Positions 44,741 through 57,803 of a stretch of DNA of 64,000 nucleotides are shown piece after piece (position 1 is the first letter of the stretch; every line of letters begins with the position of its first letter). The stretch spans positions 98,091,343 to 98,155,342 of the forward strand of contig CP136065.1 of the NCBI GenBank assembly GCA_032622095.1, in the 5' to 3' direction. Below the pieces are notes generated by a model, which did no database searches, was not told the DNA's origin, and was given only the letters and a program-made list of their open reading frames with translations. Position numbers and translations under genes: made by a program. This DNA is from Siphonodentalium dalli (taxonomy: Eukaryota; Mollusca; Scaphopoda; Gadilida; Siphonodentaliidae).

Positions 44741-45876
44741 ACATTGTATACTGTTGAAAACTAATCTGGCAAAGCCAATGCTAATGTAAACTTAGATTCT
44801 TATAAAGTCTGGATCAGTAAAAGAATCATAGACTCGCTTGTAAATACTTGAATCAACTCTCCAAACTAGGAGGCAAATAAATACGATGTCATGTATATAT
44901 AAACGTCAAAATAGATAATAATACCGGAATATAGGCTACCCCGATAAACGATCACCTCTTAGGTATTTCTGTTAGCAATTCATAAAACACGTTATACCAA
45001 AGTGATATTAGTTTTATTGACATTGTATTAATTTCAAATGTAAGTTTTTACAGTATAAAAAAGTATAGTCAGTTTATTGGTATTTCGTGAGTATATTTAT
45101 TAACACATATTAACCCTAATAAAATAACTATAGACAATTGGAGGTTCGAATGAGCTATATGTTAGCAATTTAACCTTGTGCAGAATAAGATCGTCGATAA
45201 CTGGACACATGCATTGGCAGTTGCTAACAGTGATTTCCATTGACCGTATTTATATGTCTGTTCAGCCGATGGGTTATCACATGAACATCCATACAAATGG
45301 CTTAGCCGAACATTCCTACACATGAATGAATGACAATTGTAGAAATCATTTATGAGTGATACAGAATAATTAGTTCAGATAGGAAAAGAAAAGTAGATTT
45401 ATTTATCGTTTATAGCATCTAATGCGTGTGTCGGTAACCCGATATTTTAAACCGTTATAGCACACTCTTTTTATCATATAAAAACGATAGTGTTATGCGA
45501 TAAAGCGTCATGTGTTGAAGACTCCGTCTGCAGTCGAGTCGATCGTGCGTTTAAACTCCGATATGGGTGAAAATAGAGACAGATTTTCAAGCTCGATCTC
45601 ATTTGAAAGACATCTCAATTTGCCTTTCCCATCGCAGCATGACAATTCGATAAGAAATTATATTTTGTTCGCATATATGCGTGAAGCAATGTACACCGTA
45701 CCTACACTCATTCTGATTTATCTAGATTTCAGTTCCATAATGCTCATAGCCATAAGGCAGTCCGAAATTTTAGGGGGAGCTGAGACTTTTGCCCGATTTT
45801 TCTACATGATATATTCATGGCTGTAACACAGTTTTTTTGTAGAATATAACTTGTATATACACAGAAATATAGCACA
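44741..45876. other. Intergenic, no gene recognised
   Basis: AT-rich. The open frame 45512-45826 begins at TTG rather than ATG and has no domain, so it is not called. Confidence 0.4.
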
Positions 45877-46692
45877 ACAGATTCAAACTAGAGATGGGCC
45901 TGTCCCAGATGGGACTAAGGTATACACCCATATTGAAAAATTTCGAAGTCGAAAAAGGGCGATAACTCCACAAAAAAAATAATAAGAAGAAAGTCAGACA
46001 GACTTCATAATCGCAGTTGCACAGGTTCCCATGGTACGAAATATATGTGCCAATTTGTTTAAATATTGAAAACAAAAATGTAGGAATAAAAGCTCGGACA
46101 AAGGTATACCCCTGTATTGAACATTTTCTAAATCGAAAAAGGGGGATAACTAAAAAAAACCAAAAAAAAACCTCAGACAGACCTCATAATCGCAGCTGCG
46201 TAGGTTCACACGGTACTAAATATATATGCCAAGTTTTAAAACAATTGATCCAAAAAATGTAGGAATAAAAGCTCGGACAAAGGTATGTATACCCTGTAAT
46301 GAAAAAATAATTTCTAAGTCGAAAAAAAAAGTCGACAGACCTCATAATCACTGGTGAACAGGTTCCCATGGTTCTAAATATCGGTGCAAAGTTTCAAAAA
46401 AATTGACCAAAAATGTAGGAATAAAAGCTCCGACAAAGGTATACCCATGTATTGAAAAATGTCTAAGTCGAAAAAGGGGGATAACTCCACAAAAAAAGTC
46501 AAACAGACCTCATAATTACAGGTGCACAGATCCCCATGGTACTATTTATCTGTGCCAAGTATAAAGAACATTGACCAAAAAATGAAGGAATACAAGCTCG
46601 GACAAAATTGCGTCCATGGACGCACGCACACACGCACGGCCAGACAGAAGGACAAGCTGATTCCAGTATACCCCCACAACTCAGGGCTATAA
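45877..46692 (-). repeat. (GTCC)n-family repeat with four internal units
   Basis: This is a reverse-complement copy of the 36.1 kb family. The internal unit AAAGGTATACCC..GTCGAAAAAGGGGGATAACT..CCATGGTACTAAATAT..AAAAATGTAGGAATAAAAGC recurs starting near 45914, 46101, 46280 and 46436. The period is therefore about 155-187 bases. It ends GATTCCAGTATACCCCC. The copies at 1.4 and 36.1 kb have fewer units. Confidence 0.75.
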
Positions 46693-49572
46693 TTAAAAAA
46701 AAATATGTAGAATGCGGGCATAACTGTGAAAAATACTGTAATTTGCCACAATTTACCCTTTAGATACCATTCAACTTGCCCAAAACGTGTTTTGAATGTG
46801 GGGGAGGGGGTGAAGCCATATCATACTCTTGCCCGTACGACTATGGTAACGCTTTCTACAAAAAAACATAAAGGCAACTAGAATGTATTATACAATAGTT
46901 AACATCATAGAGATTGTGGGTGGGGTGGGGTAAGCAACGCGCATATGTGAGGGTTTTCATGACGTGTGGTTATCTTGCAGTGTGTATGATTACTCGTTCG
47001 GCTAAGCAAAACATAGACACTATATATAAGAATATTTGTTTTTATTGTATTCGACTGTGTATTTCTTTGTTGATTGAAATGTAGCAGACATATGTATGTT
47101 AGTTACTCTTAATTGCAACATACATCGACGAGAAATTATTTATATGATATTTTCGGCAAGCCAACTATTTTCTGATATTCATTTGAATTGGAAACTCGTT
47201 GCATTTGAGGGAGAACGCAGGGCCTGATTGTTCCATCTTTTGATGTCGATAACACTCGATTTGCCGAGTGTGATGGTTTACAAGAAGTCGCATACACTAA
47301 TAACTTATCCAGGTGTATAGTACAAGACACTTTCTGCTGGGCTCTAATAACTATATTCGTAATTGTAGAGTATAGATGGTCCCGGAAAGAGATGTGACAA
47401 CCGCCAGGTATAACGCTGTGGTAAGACGGACCACGATCGACTATAGTCTTCGTTATGTGAAGTGTCAGTTCTATTAGATGAAAACATTCCACGCAATTCC
47501 GTCGTCTGAATGACACATGAATGTTCATTCGATGAAAATGGCAATGTATGATGCATGTCAACAAACGTTTTCAATCGGCCGTCGATCAATTTCGTTGAGA
47601 AATGGTCACCATTATACATTCATAAAATGATGTTGAGCATAGTATTATAATGATTACAGCATGTTGTGCATATGCTACTGTGGGCATATTTTCAAGAGAA
47701 GCAACCAGATCGATGTCCAATATTACGGGTTGAAGATAGAGCTTATTTCGGTCCACCAGAAGATTATATGTCCAAATTGTACCAGAACAATTTCGATCAT
47801 CTCTAATGAATGTCAATGTAACATTCGATGAAAGTTAATAAAAAGGCCAACTTGTTGACGTAAAACCACAAAACGAGTATCGAGTTATTGCCATACAACA
47901 AGAACAAACGAGCTCTCATCGATATTCCACCAACAAATAACATGTATACAATGTAGCTTATATTGATAAGATATGGGAATAAGTATATAGCTTACCTGTT
48001 TTGAACTTGTCTCTTTCCAAGATATTATTCAAACTTCAGTGGAACAGTTTTAAACAGAAGTAAACAACGCCCAGATCGATCCTGTTTTGACCGCTGGTCG
48101 TCTGCTGTGATTTTTTATATTAAATATGAAGAGTCCTCAGATTACCCTAACACGACACTTGCATGCACCGACATCCTATTTTGTTGTAGCACGCGTATTT
48201 GTCAGCCTCTGTTCAAAACACATTGCTTCAATTGTCGTCTGCTGAAGCGACAGATGGTCTCTGATACCGGCGAACGGATAATGATCCATAGCTGGTGGTA
48301 ACATCGATCTCTATTTTATATCTAATCGTCATTTCCCTCACACACAAGCCCCGCCTATTTGGCCACCGATTTTGTCATTTGACCAATGATTGACACAGCG
48401 GGGAGCATTAATTTTAACAAGTTTGCCTATTTATGTGTTGTGAAGCTATTCATTGTGTATGGTGTCGATGTGTAGAATTGATCAGTAAAATATGCGATTA
48501 GGTGGAAGGAGAAAGTGTGACCAAACATGACATCTTTATTCACGCGATTCAGAGGTGTTATTTGTGTAACAGTAACAGTTGTTGTCGTTCTCCGATCTGC
48601 CGGCGATTGCACAAATTAGCACCATTAGGTCTCAATTAGCTTCCAATTTCCTTGCAGTTTCACACCCGGATTGTAATATTTGGTGCGACTTTTTGTTGGC
48701 GTTTAAACGATAGAATATTTCGAAGATTCGTGCTGCTAAAATATTAATATAGAAACGCACCCTGCTGGTAGACCACAATACAGAGGACTGTCTCGCGTTG
48801 CCGTAATTCTTTCCTCGTAAAATGACCGGGGAATTTTATTTCGGGTACATCATTAGGTATTTAGTTAAATGAACCGTGGGCGAGCAGATTTCGCAGCAAA
48901 TCGGACATATGTGCGGACACTCGTGACAATGAAAAGGGGACACACCTTATGAATGGAGGGTTTGTAATAGATTATTCAACTATCGCGAGCAAAAGCAAAA
49001 TTTGCGATAATCATGAGAATGAAGTTGGTTGAACATTATAAGTTTTTTTTTGGTGGATTGACGATAACATGCTATGAAAGCGACGAGGTTGAACACATAT
49101 AGGCTCAAAGCCGTCATAAATGCTACCACAATAACGTATTTTTTATATTGTATTATAGAAATTTGACATTTATTCCGAATGATCAGCAGAAAATGTCAAA
49201 ATCTGATATCGCTCTCTCCAAAACGTTGGTCAACAAAAATGAAGTCATGAACAAAGCTGTCCAACGAGAGACAAGTCTGTCTTGGTTTCCCTTATGTTAA
49301 CGGCTATAGATGTAAACATGGGTTATGTTTCACGGCTATCTGACCAACCAAGACCCTGTTTCTTACCGGACGCGAAACATATTTTATTGTCACCCACTAC
49401 ATTCAGAGAGTATATATGTACATACAAACACACCAATTAATAAACATTACATAGTGTGTGCACAGGGGATCGGGGTTACCGAACTTATCAGAGCCTCTCT
49501 CCCCTGATGCTAAGTTGATGACGAAAGCTGATATGTAATGGTTGTGATAAGGATTGATGAATATGATGTGTA
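46693..49572. other. Long intergenic stretch; unassigned 142-codon frame
   Basis: A G-rich tract is at 46797-46815. On the minus strand, overlapping open frames at 47136-47564 (142 codons, ATG start), 47344-47619 and 47586-47816 cover about 680 bases, but none shows a domain, signal peptide or coding partner. I cannot decide between chance and a diverged gene or element. The rest (47.9-49.5 kb) shows nothing recognisable. Confidence 0.4.
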
Positions 49573-49808
49573 ACATATTCTCATTCAAATAGGTTCGATA
49601 TGAACCTATAAATAGCCAGCAACATATTATAATCCAAATAGGTTCATTTTGAACCTAAATATTCAGCAACATATACTCATACAAATAGGTTCATTTTGAA
49701 CCTAAATATTCAGCAACATATACTCATACAAATAGGTTCATTTTGAACATAAATATTCAGCAACATATTCTCATACAAATAGGTTCATTTTGAACCTAAG
49801 TAATAACA
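49573..49808. repeat. 47 bp tandem repeat with AGGTTCA/TGAACCT palindromes
   Basis: The unit is roughly CAGCAACATATACTCATACA + AATAGGTTCATTTTGAACCT + AAATATT, present about five times. Each unit contains an inverted AGGTTCA pair. Looser single AGGTTCA or CCTATT.GAAC motifs continue to about 50015 and one pair appears at 63880. Confidence 0.8.
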
Positions 49809-50397
49809 TAGGTTCATATTGGTTCTGAAATAGGCCCATAGTGAACATATATCCGTTATTCCGTTGAATGGCATGGGCCACATCGATGACACATCACCAC
49901 GGTAAATAGGCTTGTATAGAACCTATTGCCCCAATAGTGCCATATTGGACTTTTTCGTATTGAAATATGCTCATAATGAACCTACTTCGACTTCCAAATA
50001 GGTTCATATTGAGCTTATATATGATCCATGAGAATATGATGTAATGATGACCATGTGTTGGCGTTGTCTGGATTATGGTGTCCCAGTATACTTATGAGTG
50101 AGATTTTACCAGGTGCCACCATAATGTATACGTTATCTCTTTCTAATCTAAATGGATTCTTCCAGTCATTTAAAAAGTGTACATTGAAATGGCCTATTAT
50201 TGATTTGGTGGGATTTGTAGGTGATAAAATCAGACGACATAAAAAAAAGCGCCACCTTAACCCTTTCTATACTATATGGATTCTATATATAGGAGACATA
50301 GCACAGTAGCAATGTTATATTTTATGCCTCCGAAACATGCCGAGCATTGCTCTTTGAACATGCTTGGGACTATACAACACACCAGGCGCCTATTTTT
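49809..50397. other. Degenerate AGGTTCA tract and MITE fragments
   Basis: Positions 49809-50015 are a decayed extension of the tandem array. Positions 50180-50205 (ACATTGAAATGGCCTATTAT) and 50257-50275 (TTAACCCTTTCTATACTA) are modules of the 8.6/57.8 kb MITE family. The palindromic SINE pair that follows is inserted next to, or into, this remnant. Confidence 0.5.
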
Positions 50398-50701
50398 AGA
50401 AGCAAATTTGATATTTGAGACAGTGCAAATTTTTTTGGGATTGGGTGGGATTAGAACCCCGGCCCATGACGGCGAGCGCGCATTGCGACTCAAAGTCCGA
50501 CGTCAATACCACACGGCCACCGAAGCGACCCCAAAAAAGGAAGCGGCCATTCGAGCTTCCTTTTTTGTGGTCGCTTCGGTGGCCGTGTGGTATTGACGTC
50601 GGACTTTGAGTCGCAATGCGCGCTCGCAGTCATGGGCCGGGGTTCTAATCCCACCCAATCCCCAACAAAATTGCACTGTCTCAAATATCAAATTTGCTTC
50701 T
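50398..50701. mobile_element. Head-to-head pair of tRNA-like SINE units
   Basis: Left arm 50398-50544 and right arm 50555-50701 (147 bases each) are reverse complements with about five mismatches, around the 10-base loop GGCCATTCGA. The right arm, read forward, has a tRNA-like body: GGTGGCCGTGTGGTATTGAC (box A-like), CGGACTTTGAGTCG (anticodon-arm-like) and GGGGTTCTAATCCCACCC (box B and T-arm). It most resembles a type II (Ser/Leu) tRNA. A tail CACTGTCTCAAATATCAAAT follows. Translations of this region are non-genic. Confidence 0.85.
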
Positions 50702-52674
50702 ATATGGATTTTTCCAGTCAATTGTAAAAGTATATTATTAATTACATACAGATATTTTACTTCTCATGTCGTTAGGTTACGTTAAACTCCATGCAGGGTT
50801 TACCTCCCTTGATGACTCGGTAAGACCGCTGCTACCGGCGACACTTTACCCACATTTGGTGGACTTCCGCGATATTAAGGTATATACTAAGCGAGCAGAG
50901 CAACCTGCTTCCCTTGTTAATCATACAAAATATCGATTAAAATTTGTATAATTTCGTATATTGCGAAAATCGTGAACAAAACTACTGCTCTGATCCTCCA
51001 TTCCGTCATTAAGTTTTTAGTGCGGGAATTGTTCTCAAAGCACATAGGAAATTTGACTTTCGGGCGATCGGATGTCGCCATTTTTGTTGGAAAACTCCGC
51101 GCTAAATAAGAAAACCACAGACTGGTAACCAGCCGGTATCAGAGTCAGAAAGGAAGTGACTGGTGCGCTCTGGTAGAGATTGAGGTTAGGTTACGATTCA
51201 TTGTATACGCATGCATGTTGCCATTCATATTCATATGGTTTTCTATCACGAAATTCACAAACGAAAATACCATTTGTTGGGGGATTATAGTAGAAACCCA
51301 ATGCTGTATCGCTGGTGTGGTCTCAATTTGGTAACATCATCCTGTACTATTTGAGGGTTTTGGTGTTATAAATGTTTCGCTAGAAACTGTCGCGTTCCCC
51401 TTATCTAAGTTGGAAGTTTCTATATGAACTGCATGTGAGGACGTAGTGGTCAGATGTAGCCAGGGACTTCCACACTTTCCTATGTCATATGTGACAAACG
51501 CCCTAATTTGACAGCGTTGACAGGGAATTCAGTTTTGGAATCATATCGTCCGGAATCGCAGACGAGCGCTATCGGATGCCGTCTTGCTACGTGCTTAATT
51601 GAAACGTGACAATACAAAAACTGTACAGACACTGTGGAGTATTCCCTATTGTAAGAGACTCTGACAGGTTCTATTTTCCACGACGGAAGGCCATACAGGG
51701 ACGTAGTTGGTCTCCGTTGGGGGATTCTCTAACTTGAAATGCATTCCCTTTTAACCAAACAAAACTTCCAAGTTCGAAAAATTCAAGCGTTCCAATTGTT
51801 GGAAATATCCAACCTGTCACTCCATATAAGGTTGGAAAATATCAAACTGATGGGTACTTTAGTCCAAACTTTTGATTAAGTGGGAACATTAGAGACCTTT
51901 CGAAAAATCACTTTTACGATTACGGATAGGATATATTGTCCGATAATAGTAACGTGGATACCATAACAATTTACATACGAAGGTTAATTGGTGAGACGGC
52001 ATATGTCCCACTATATTCAGTTAAACATATATTTGATGGAAAAAGTAATGTATGTCTCTTTCAGATCCCATGTTCTTATCCGTGTGCTACACAGCACGGA
52101 TAATGTTAGAGCGTCCCCAAGCAGGACCGGTGGAATATGCTTGACAGATCTGCACACAATTAAACTGAATGGGGAATATTTCGTCCCACGTAAGATATTT
52201 CCATATCCGTAACCGTGATTTTGCGAAATTTCTCTACTTCCGACTGTTTATCTATTAACAACAAATTCCCCACTAATTTGAACTCGAAAATATTGACCAA
52301 AGTTGTTTGAACATATTGAATTAAAGTTGGGGAGCCCCCATCGCCACGGCATAGTGAACGCCGATCACGTCAGGTGAGTGACACGTATATGATGACATCA
52401 TAGGGAATTATTCACAAATCAACGTCCATGTAAAACATACTGAATTATCATTGGAGTACAATAAATTGACATCTGCCTCGACACATTGCAGTTGGTAGCA
52501 AGATATAGAGTATGGGCGAATCGGCCCAACGAAAAGTGTGCGAATCGGAAGTGAAACGATATATCAACATCGTAGACCTATAAAGCAGCTGCTTTCGTCT
52601 TTACGATCATACTCGATATAAACGCTCTTTATTATTACCATACCGGGAAGAGACTAACAATGAACGCTCTTTAA
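50702..52674. other. Intergenic, no gene recognised
   Basis: TTCCAAC/GTTGGAA motifs at 51740-51890 resemble those at 19.7-19.9 kb. CGCTCTTTAT..TACCATACCGGGAAGAGACT (52623-52655) is a fragment of the 44.3 kb family end. It abuts the TTAA target (52671-52674) of the next element. The frame 51988-52212 has no domain. Confidence 0.45.
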
Positions 52675-53483
52675 AGATACGGACGGCCTTCGTGTTGGGT
52701 ATAGCTGTTAAATTAGTCATAGCCGCTAAAACCGTCATAAACATAAAGAATATTATATAATAGATATATATTGTTATTATACCAATCATAAATATCACGT
52801 ACATTGCATGTTATTGTCTCGTTTGTACACTTTGTTATGTAAACAAACACCAAAAATGTTACAGAACAATTTTTTTTATAGACAAAACACTTGGAACTAT
52901 GCAATTGTTCTATGCAATTGTTCCGTTGCGCTGTGGGAGGCTAAGAAACAAGTATTGGCGTCATCAACAATCGCATTCAAATCACACAAATTTTTATTTT
53001 AATCGCCAAATTCTACCCGCTGTCAGTTCAGAATCCAGCTAATCCACGTTAATTCGTGTTGGGAAATGATTAGACAGAAAACGTGTACATATATAATTGT
53101 CCTTGCAAAGCGATGAATGTTTTTCAACCGAGTTCGTATTTTCTCCTAACCTATCTATGGTAATACAGACCAAATAAGGAATTTACTGTATGATAGTATT
53201 GTGAGTTGTAAGTTGTGGACGCACCAAATTAGGGGTTTTACAACCGACGTCCAATGCGCGCGAATCTAAATAAGGAAATTACGCAATATCGTGACTGAAA
53301 ATGAACAATTCACTGCACTTTTTGTGAGAAACTAAACAACACTCGACCTGAAGTGTGTTTTGTGAATAATAGCGCATTCACATCATCAATATGCTATACT
53401 ATTGGTATATACTTGAGGAAATTATCATAATTTGATAAATGTTATTTCTAAATTATAACCTACAACTAAGGCCGGCCGTCCCT
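52675..53483. mobile_element. MITE with AG(G)/CCT ends and TTAA target, copy 4
   Basis: It is flanked by TTAA (52671-52674 and 53484-53487). The left end is AGATACGGACGGCCTTCGTG and the right end, inward, is AGGGACGGCCGGCCTTAGTT, matching at 15 of the first 19 bases. At 809 bp it is longer than its relatives (491-494 bp), so it probably carries an extra insertion. Internal GCTAAAACCGTCATAAACAT and TTATGTAAACAAACACC match copies 1-3. Confidence 0.75.
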
Positions 53484-54894
53484 TTAATGTACACCGCGTG
53501 AAAAAGGTGATAAATTATTATTTCTGTGAGTCGTTCAGACAGTTCAGAAAATTGACATAATAATTAATGATGATAGATATCTCAATTCACGTGGAACTAA
53601 TGCGATAGACACTGGTTGTCAGCAGTCGATGGGTTGTAGTCACATGAGTTCTTTACACATACGTTATAGGCCCTACTTACCATCACCGTTGATTGAAAAA
53701 CATAGTAGACATACACACGTGTAAGTTTGGTCTTCTCTGGAGCTACACCAATGTAACTAGGTCATGCTTAAGTTAATTATATATAAGAACGTCAACTCGA
53801 GGAGTTGACGGCTCCTCGAGTTGACGGCTATCAACCCACACAACCCCATTTTAACAATATTACGACCAAATTTAAGGATCACAGAAGCCCATGGGGGTAC
53901 ACAAATTGCAGGAAGGTATGCCGCGATAGGTGGATGGGTTGGTACGAGAGGCAATTTTTTTTTTTTTTACAACCTCATGCAATTTTTTTACTCAAGACCT
54001 TTTGTGCCCATATTTGACATTTGTAATACTTTGAAACATATTATATCTGAAAAAAGACCATATTTATGTTAATGGAACCTCATATGATCTCATATGGGCC
54101 TTAGTGGAGATGACATTAAGCTATGACATGTCTCATATGGGACGGCGAGGTAAAACAAAACTTCCTTCCCGACACTCTTTGGAAAGAAGCTTCGAGAAAT
54201 GTAATATTGAAATAAATAAACTTGTTCTGATGTAACTAACACATTTAAGCCTACATGTAGATCATTGTGTGCATGGAGCAAGAGCGAGCACATGTCTCAA
54301 ACATTAATGTGACTATCAATGGCTAGACAATAACTGTCATCAGTGCATCAAACTAATCAGTGAATTATTTGCATGTGTATCAACTCAGGTGATCTGTTAC
54401 TCTCACAACACCTTAATTATCCAAGTCCGGCATGCTTGTCAATTAGTATAATTGGGATGTGTTATTAAGGGTAAAACATATGCTCGGATATACCTCCGAT
54501 CGACGTAAATTGGTTTGAATATATAGACCGATTGTGATTTAAAACGAATCTTTCCACACCATGTTCTATATTCCATACCCATAAATATATATTTAAGCTA
54601 AACTTTACGAAGTCATGTTTGAACTATTGTCATGTGGTTGCGTGGTACACCTCACAAGTCACATGCCGGAGAAGTGTTCTTTTATTGTGTTAAATTCATG
54701 GCACTGCATGCTAGAATCAATTTTGAAACTCAATTTTCTTAATTATTTCATTGTTAGCAGTTTAGCAGCATAGGACTGCTAGAATCGAGTTTGAAACTCT
54801 CTTTTCTTAACTCGGTTGCACTGAGGACATTAAATATGAATACCCACAACATTTTGACCACGTTTCTTGCCATATATACACAATCAAAACTATA
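53484..54894. other. Intergenic; compound small hairpin at 53791
   Basis: GTCAACTCGAGGAGTTGAC (53791-53809) is a hairpin, and CTCCTCGAGTTGAC follows at once as an inverted partner. Positions 54455-54545 (GTGTTATTAAGGGTAAAACA, TCGGATATACCTCCGATCGA) match 56700-56790. No gene was seen. Confidence 0.5.
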
Positions 54895-55690
54895 CCTCCT
54901 CGAGGGAGCGGACGTGCGTGCGTCCGTCAACAATTACTTTAGCACACCCTTATAGGTCACATCTCTCACCCGATTGTCACCAAACTGCGGCATGACCTCT
55001 AGATGGGGGCCATTGATTGTTTCCGAGATTCGTTAAAAAGTATGGCCGCCAGCAGCCATCTTGAATCCATCGGCACACACTGCAACCCGGATTTATTGGA
55101 GAATTGTTTTGAAAATTAATAGTCATGTTTAGAATCACCTAGAATTAAAAAAAATTTGATGAAAGACATGGCCGCTGGTAGCCATCATGGTTTTACTCAT
55201 CGTATGTCTATATCCTTTGGCACATCCTAAAGACCATATTCCTCATCCGATCGCCACCAACTTCATACGGATCATCTGGGTGACCAAGTAGATGGAACTT
55301 TCGATTTTTCCTCCCAAATTTGCACCTGGATTTTACTCTTTGCAAGACTAAATAATTCGGCACACATAAGAGGCCACATCCCTCATTCAATCATCACTAA
55401 ACTTCATATGGATCTTCGGGGTGACCATTAGATGGGACCCAACATTGTTCTATTAATTCTGTTAAAAACATGGCCGCTGTCGGCCATTCTGGATTTCACA
55501 TTTAAATCCACCGGCACATCGTGCAACCGAAATTTATTGGATAAGTATTCAGGATATACCTGCGAGTTGGGATCTGTATAATTTGAATGATATTCGATGA
55601 AAAACATGGCTGCCGACATCCATTTTTGATTTTACTCTTTGCATCAAGAAATACTTACTAGCTTTACAGCCACCATTTTAATGCAATTGA
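54895..55690. repeat. Degenerate tandem repeat with CATGGCCGC..GCCAT modules
   Basis: The modules CATGGCCGC(C/T)(A/G)..GCCAT, GGCACA(T/C).., CCACAT.CCTCA.CCGAT..CACCAAA and ACTTCATA.GGATC.TC.GGGTGACC recur three to four times in the same order, with a period of roughly 200-400 bases and heavy divergence. It starts with GGAGCGGACGTGCGTGCGTC. Similar arrays are common in marine invertebrate genomes (recollection). Confidence 0.65.
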
Positions 55691-57189
55691 TCCCAAACTT
55701 CATGTGGCTCTTCGGGCCGACCTCTGATATTACTTACACCTTTAAACTTTCCACATTCCTTATCGCTCCACACATTTAAAATGTCCACATTCCTTTAACG
55801 GGGCGTTAAATGTAATGTATGACATTATCCCTCTACAAAATTGAGCTGCAGTTGAATGTTTCAATGACACTTTCATCAGTATCAATGTCATATGTATATA
55901 CATGTAACTATGGATTGATTGAAAAATAGCACATGATGGAAAGATGTATTCATCACCCGCAGCGATTGAATACAAACATGAAACGGCACATAGTCACATA
56001 CATTTAACAGCTTTGTTGACGACGATATGTTACATTTATATTATAAAACTAAACTGATGTATTCACTCTCATAACTCAGTTAAGAGAGGCAAGAAAAAAA
56101 ATATGGCATGCCATCAATTATTTTACATCACATTCTTAATATTTTAGTCAATAAGAACATAAATCAAGGAGCAGAACGTTTATGTTCCCATAATAGGGGG
56201 AACAGTTTTGGGTGGGTTCGTACATAGTTCTGTATATACGTTTTTCACTCTGTATCTCATACAATTTATATGATTGAGTGAAATAAAGCAATTCAATTCA
56301 GTAAACCAGGCTATTGAATTGCTGTAAATTGCCTATAACCACTATTTTGTGTTAATTCACTGGTTGTTATAACTTCACGTCACCACCACCACCACATGTC
56401 TTGTAGTATACAACCTACATGTACATATACACACCGGTCTTGTAGCATCATATACACTATACAAAAAACACATATACATATGGGGAGATCTGACCCCTTA
56501 TACTTGTACATATACAAGTGTATTGACTATCGCTCTTGGCGATATATGGAACTCCTTAAATAAATCATCCACGAGACCGCTTATGTTATAAGTTGATATT
56601 CGACTGAGGTCGTCTGCTTCGGCGATTATCGGCGTATGTAATGAACTCAATCGGTCATAGAGACGAACCGACGGACAAACGGCAGACACAGGGCATCGGG
56701 ATGTGTAATTAAGGATAAAAACATATGATCGGATACCTCTGATCGATGCCGCCCTAATCTGGTTTGTATAGATCGAATGGGATCCGTGCCCTCTGGTGCC
56801 CAGATCTCACGATCCGTGCGCAAAATTTCATATGGCCGGCGCTAGATGTCATATGGTGCCGCGAACAAACCTGACATTTGTACACACTCCGGCCGAAATT
56901 GAAATCTCCTTAAATCTCGTGTGACTGGACGTCAATTCCGTTACATCGACCCCGACTTGAGTTAGTGGATACGCCGATATTTAGTTCAGACATAGGAGAT
57001 ATTTCTGTATTTGGGAAATTAATATAGATTCTTCAGTGGTAATGGATACTTCGCTTATGCTGTTATCTACAATGAGCGGTGGTAGGCCACAGACAACGCA
57101 CCGCCTAATGAATGAGCAACATACTGATAATAGTCGAGTTTGGTTATTACGACAAACATCGCATTTGAAGCGTTGAATCACTGTAATAT
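55691..57189. other. Intergenic, possible LINE tail at 56.2-56.3 kb
   Basis: Positions 56260-56305 (TATGATTGAGTGAAATAAAG followed by CAATTCAATTC) look like a LINE 3' tail, without upstream coding I can recognise. Positions 56700-56790 repeat 54455-54545. The minus-strand frame 56981-57181 (FKCDVCRNNQ..CVVCGL) has paired cysteines but no family I know. Confidence 0.4.
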
Positions 57190-57375
57190 TCTGTTTGATA
57201 CGATACGATTCGATTTATTTGCACAAACACCAATAAAGGCAGCATGCTAACAATACAATCCATAATAAAACAATAATTAATAAACAGTTACGATTTTACG
57301 GCGAAATTGCTTAAAGATGGTGTATCTCTTCACCCAGAGAAACCAGTCAACTGGAGCTTGTCAACAGGAAATACA
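57190..57375 (-). repeat. LINE 3' tail remnant, antisense
   Basis: On the minus strand the sequence ends GCAAATAAATCGAATCGTAT. This is the AATAAA plus short-repeat tail that LINEs in this window also show at 6440. Upstream (plus 57290-57375) is probably its 3' UTR. No reverse-transcriptase coding remains. Confidence 0.45.
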
Positions 57376-57803
57376 TTTTTCTATAAATTATTTTCTATGA
57401 ATCGAGGCAGTTTATGTGGCTAATTTTAGAACTGTATTATATTTTAAATGAACATGTATTTAAAAATACTTTTGTGTGAAATATTTGTAATACCATATGT
57501 TTCTCGTGTGTTTGTTTGGGAACAACAATGCTAAGGTGCCTTCAAATTGAGTTTCCTAGAATAGTGTTTTGCTGTTGTAGAAATTGGTGCCATGCAAAGA
57601 GATAGAGCATCTTTTATTGTACACGAGGTTGATAACTGTTGATAACTTCTACCGGTACACAGTTTTCAAGCGTGGTTTGTTAGCACGGGCATAAATGGAC
57701 ACATGATACAAAGTGTCATGATTGGAATACATCTTAATTGGCAGTTGCACAATGATAATGGTGAATACATAAATTAAATTTTTGCATATGTGAATAAACA
57801 TTG
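57376..57803. other. Intergenic, no gene recognised
   Basis: AT-rich. A direct repeat GTTGATAACT.GTTGATAACTT lies at 57628-57648. Nothing else was seen. Confidence 0.4.

Noticed and set aside
45512-45826. 104-codon frame with a hydrophobic C-terminal half
   Set aside because: It begins at TTG, its only internal ATG leaves a shorter peptide, and no signal, domain or transcript feature supports it.
50276-50721. Open frames in both orientations through 50.3-50.7 kb, reading VGLEPRPMTASAHCD and similar
   Set aside because: They are translations of the palindromic tRNA-like SINE arms. The same peptide appears on both strands because the DNA is an inverted repeat.
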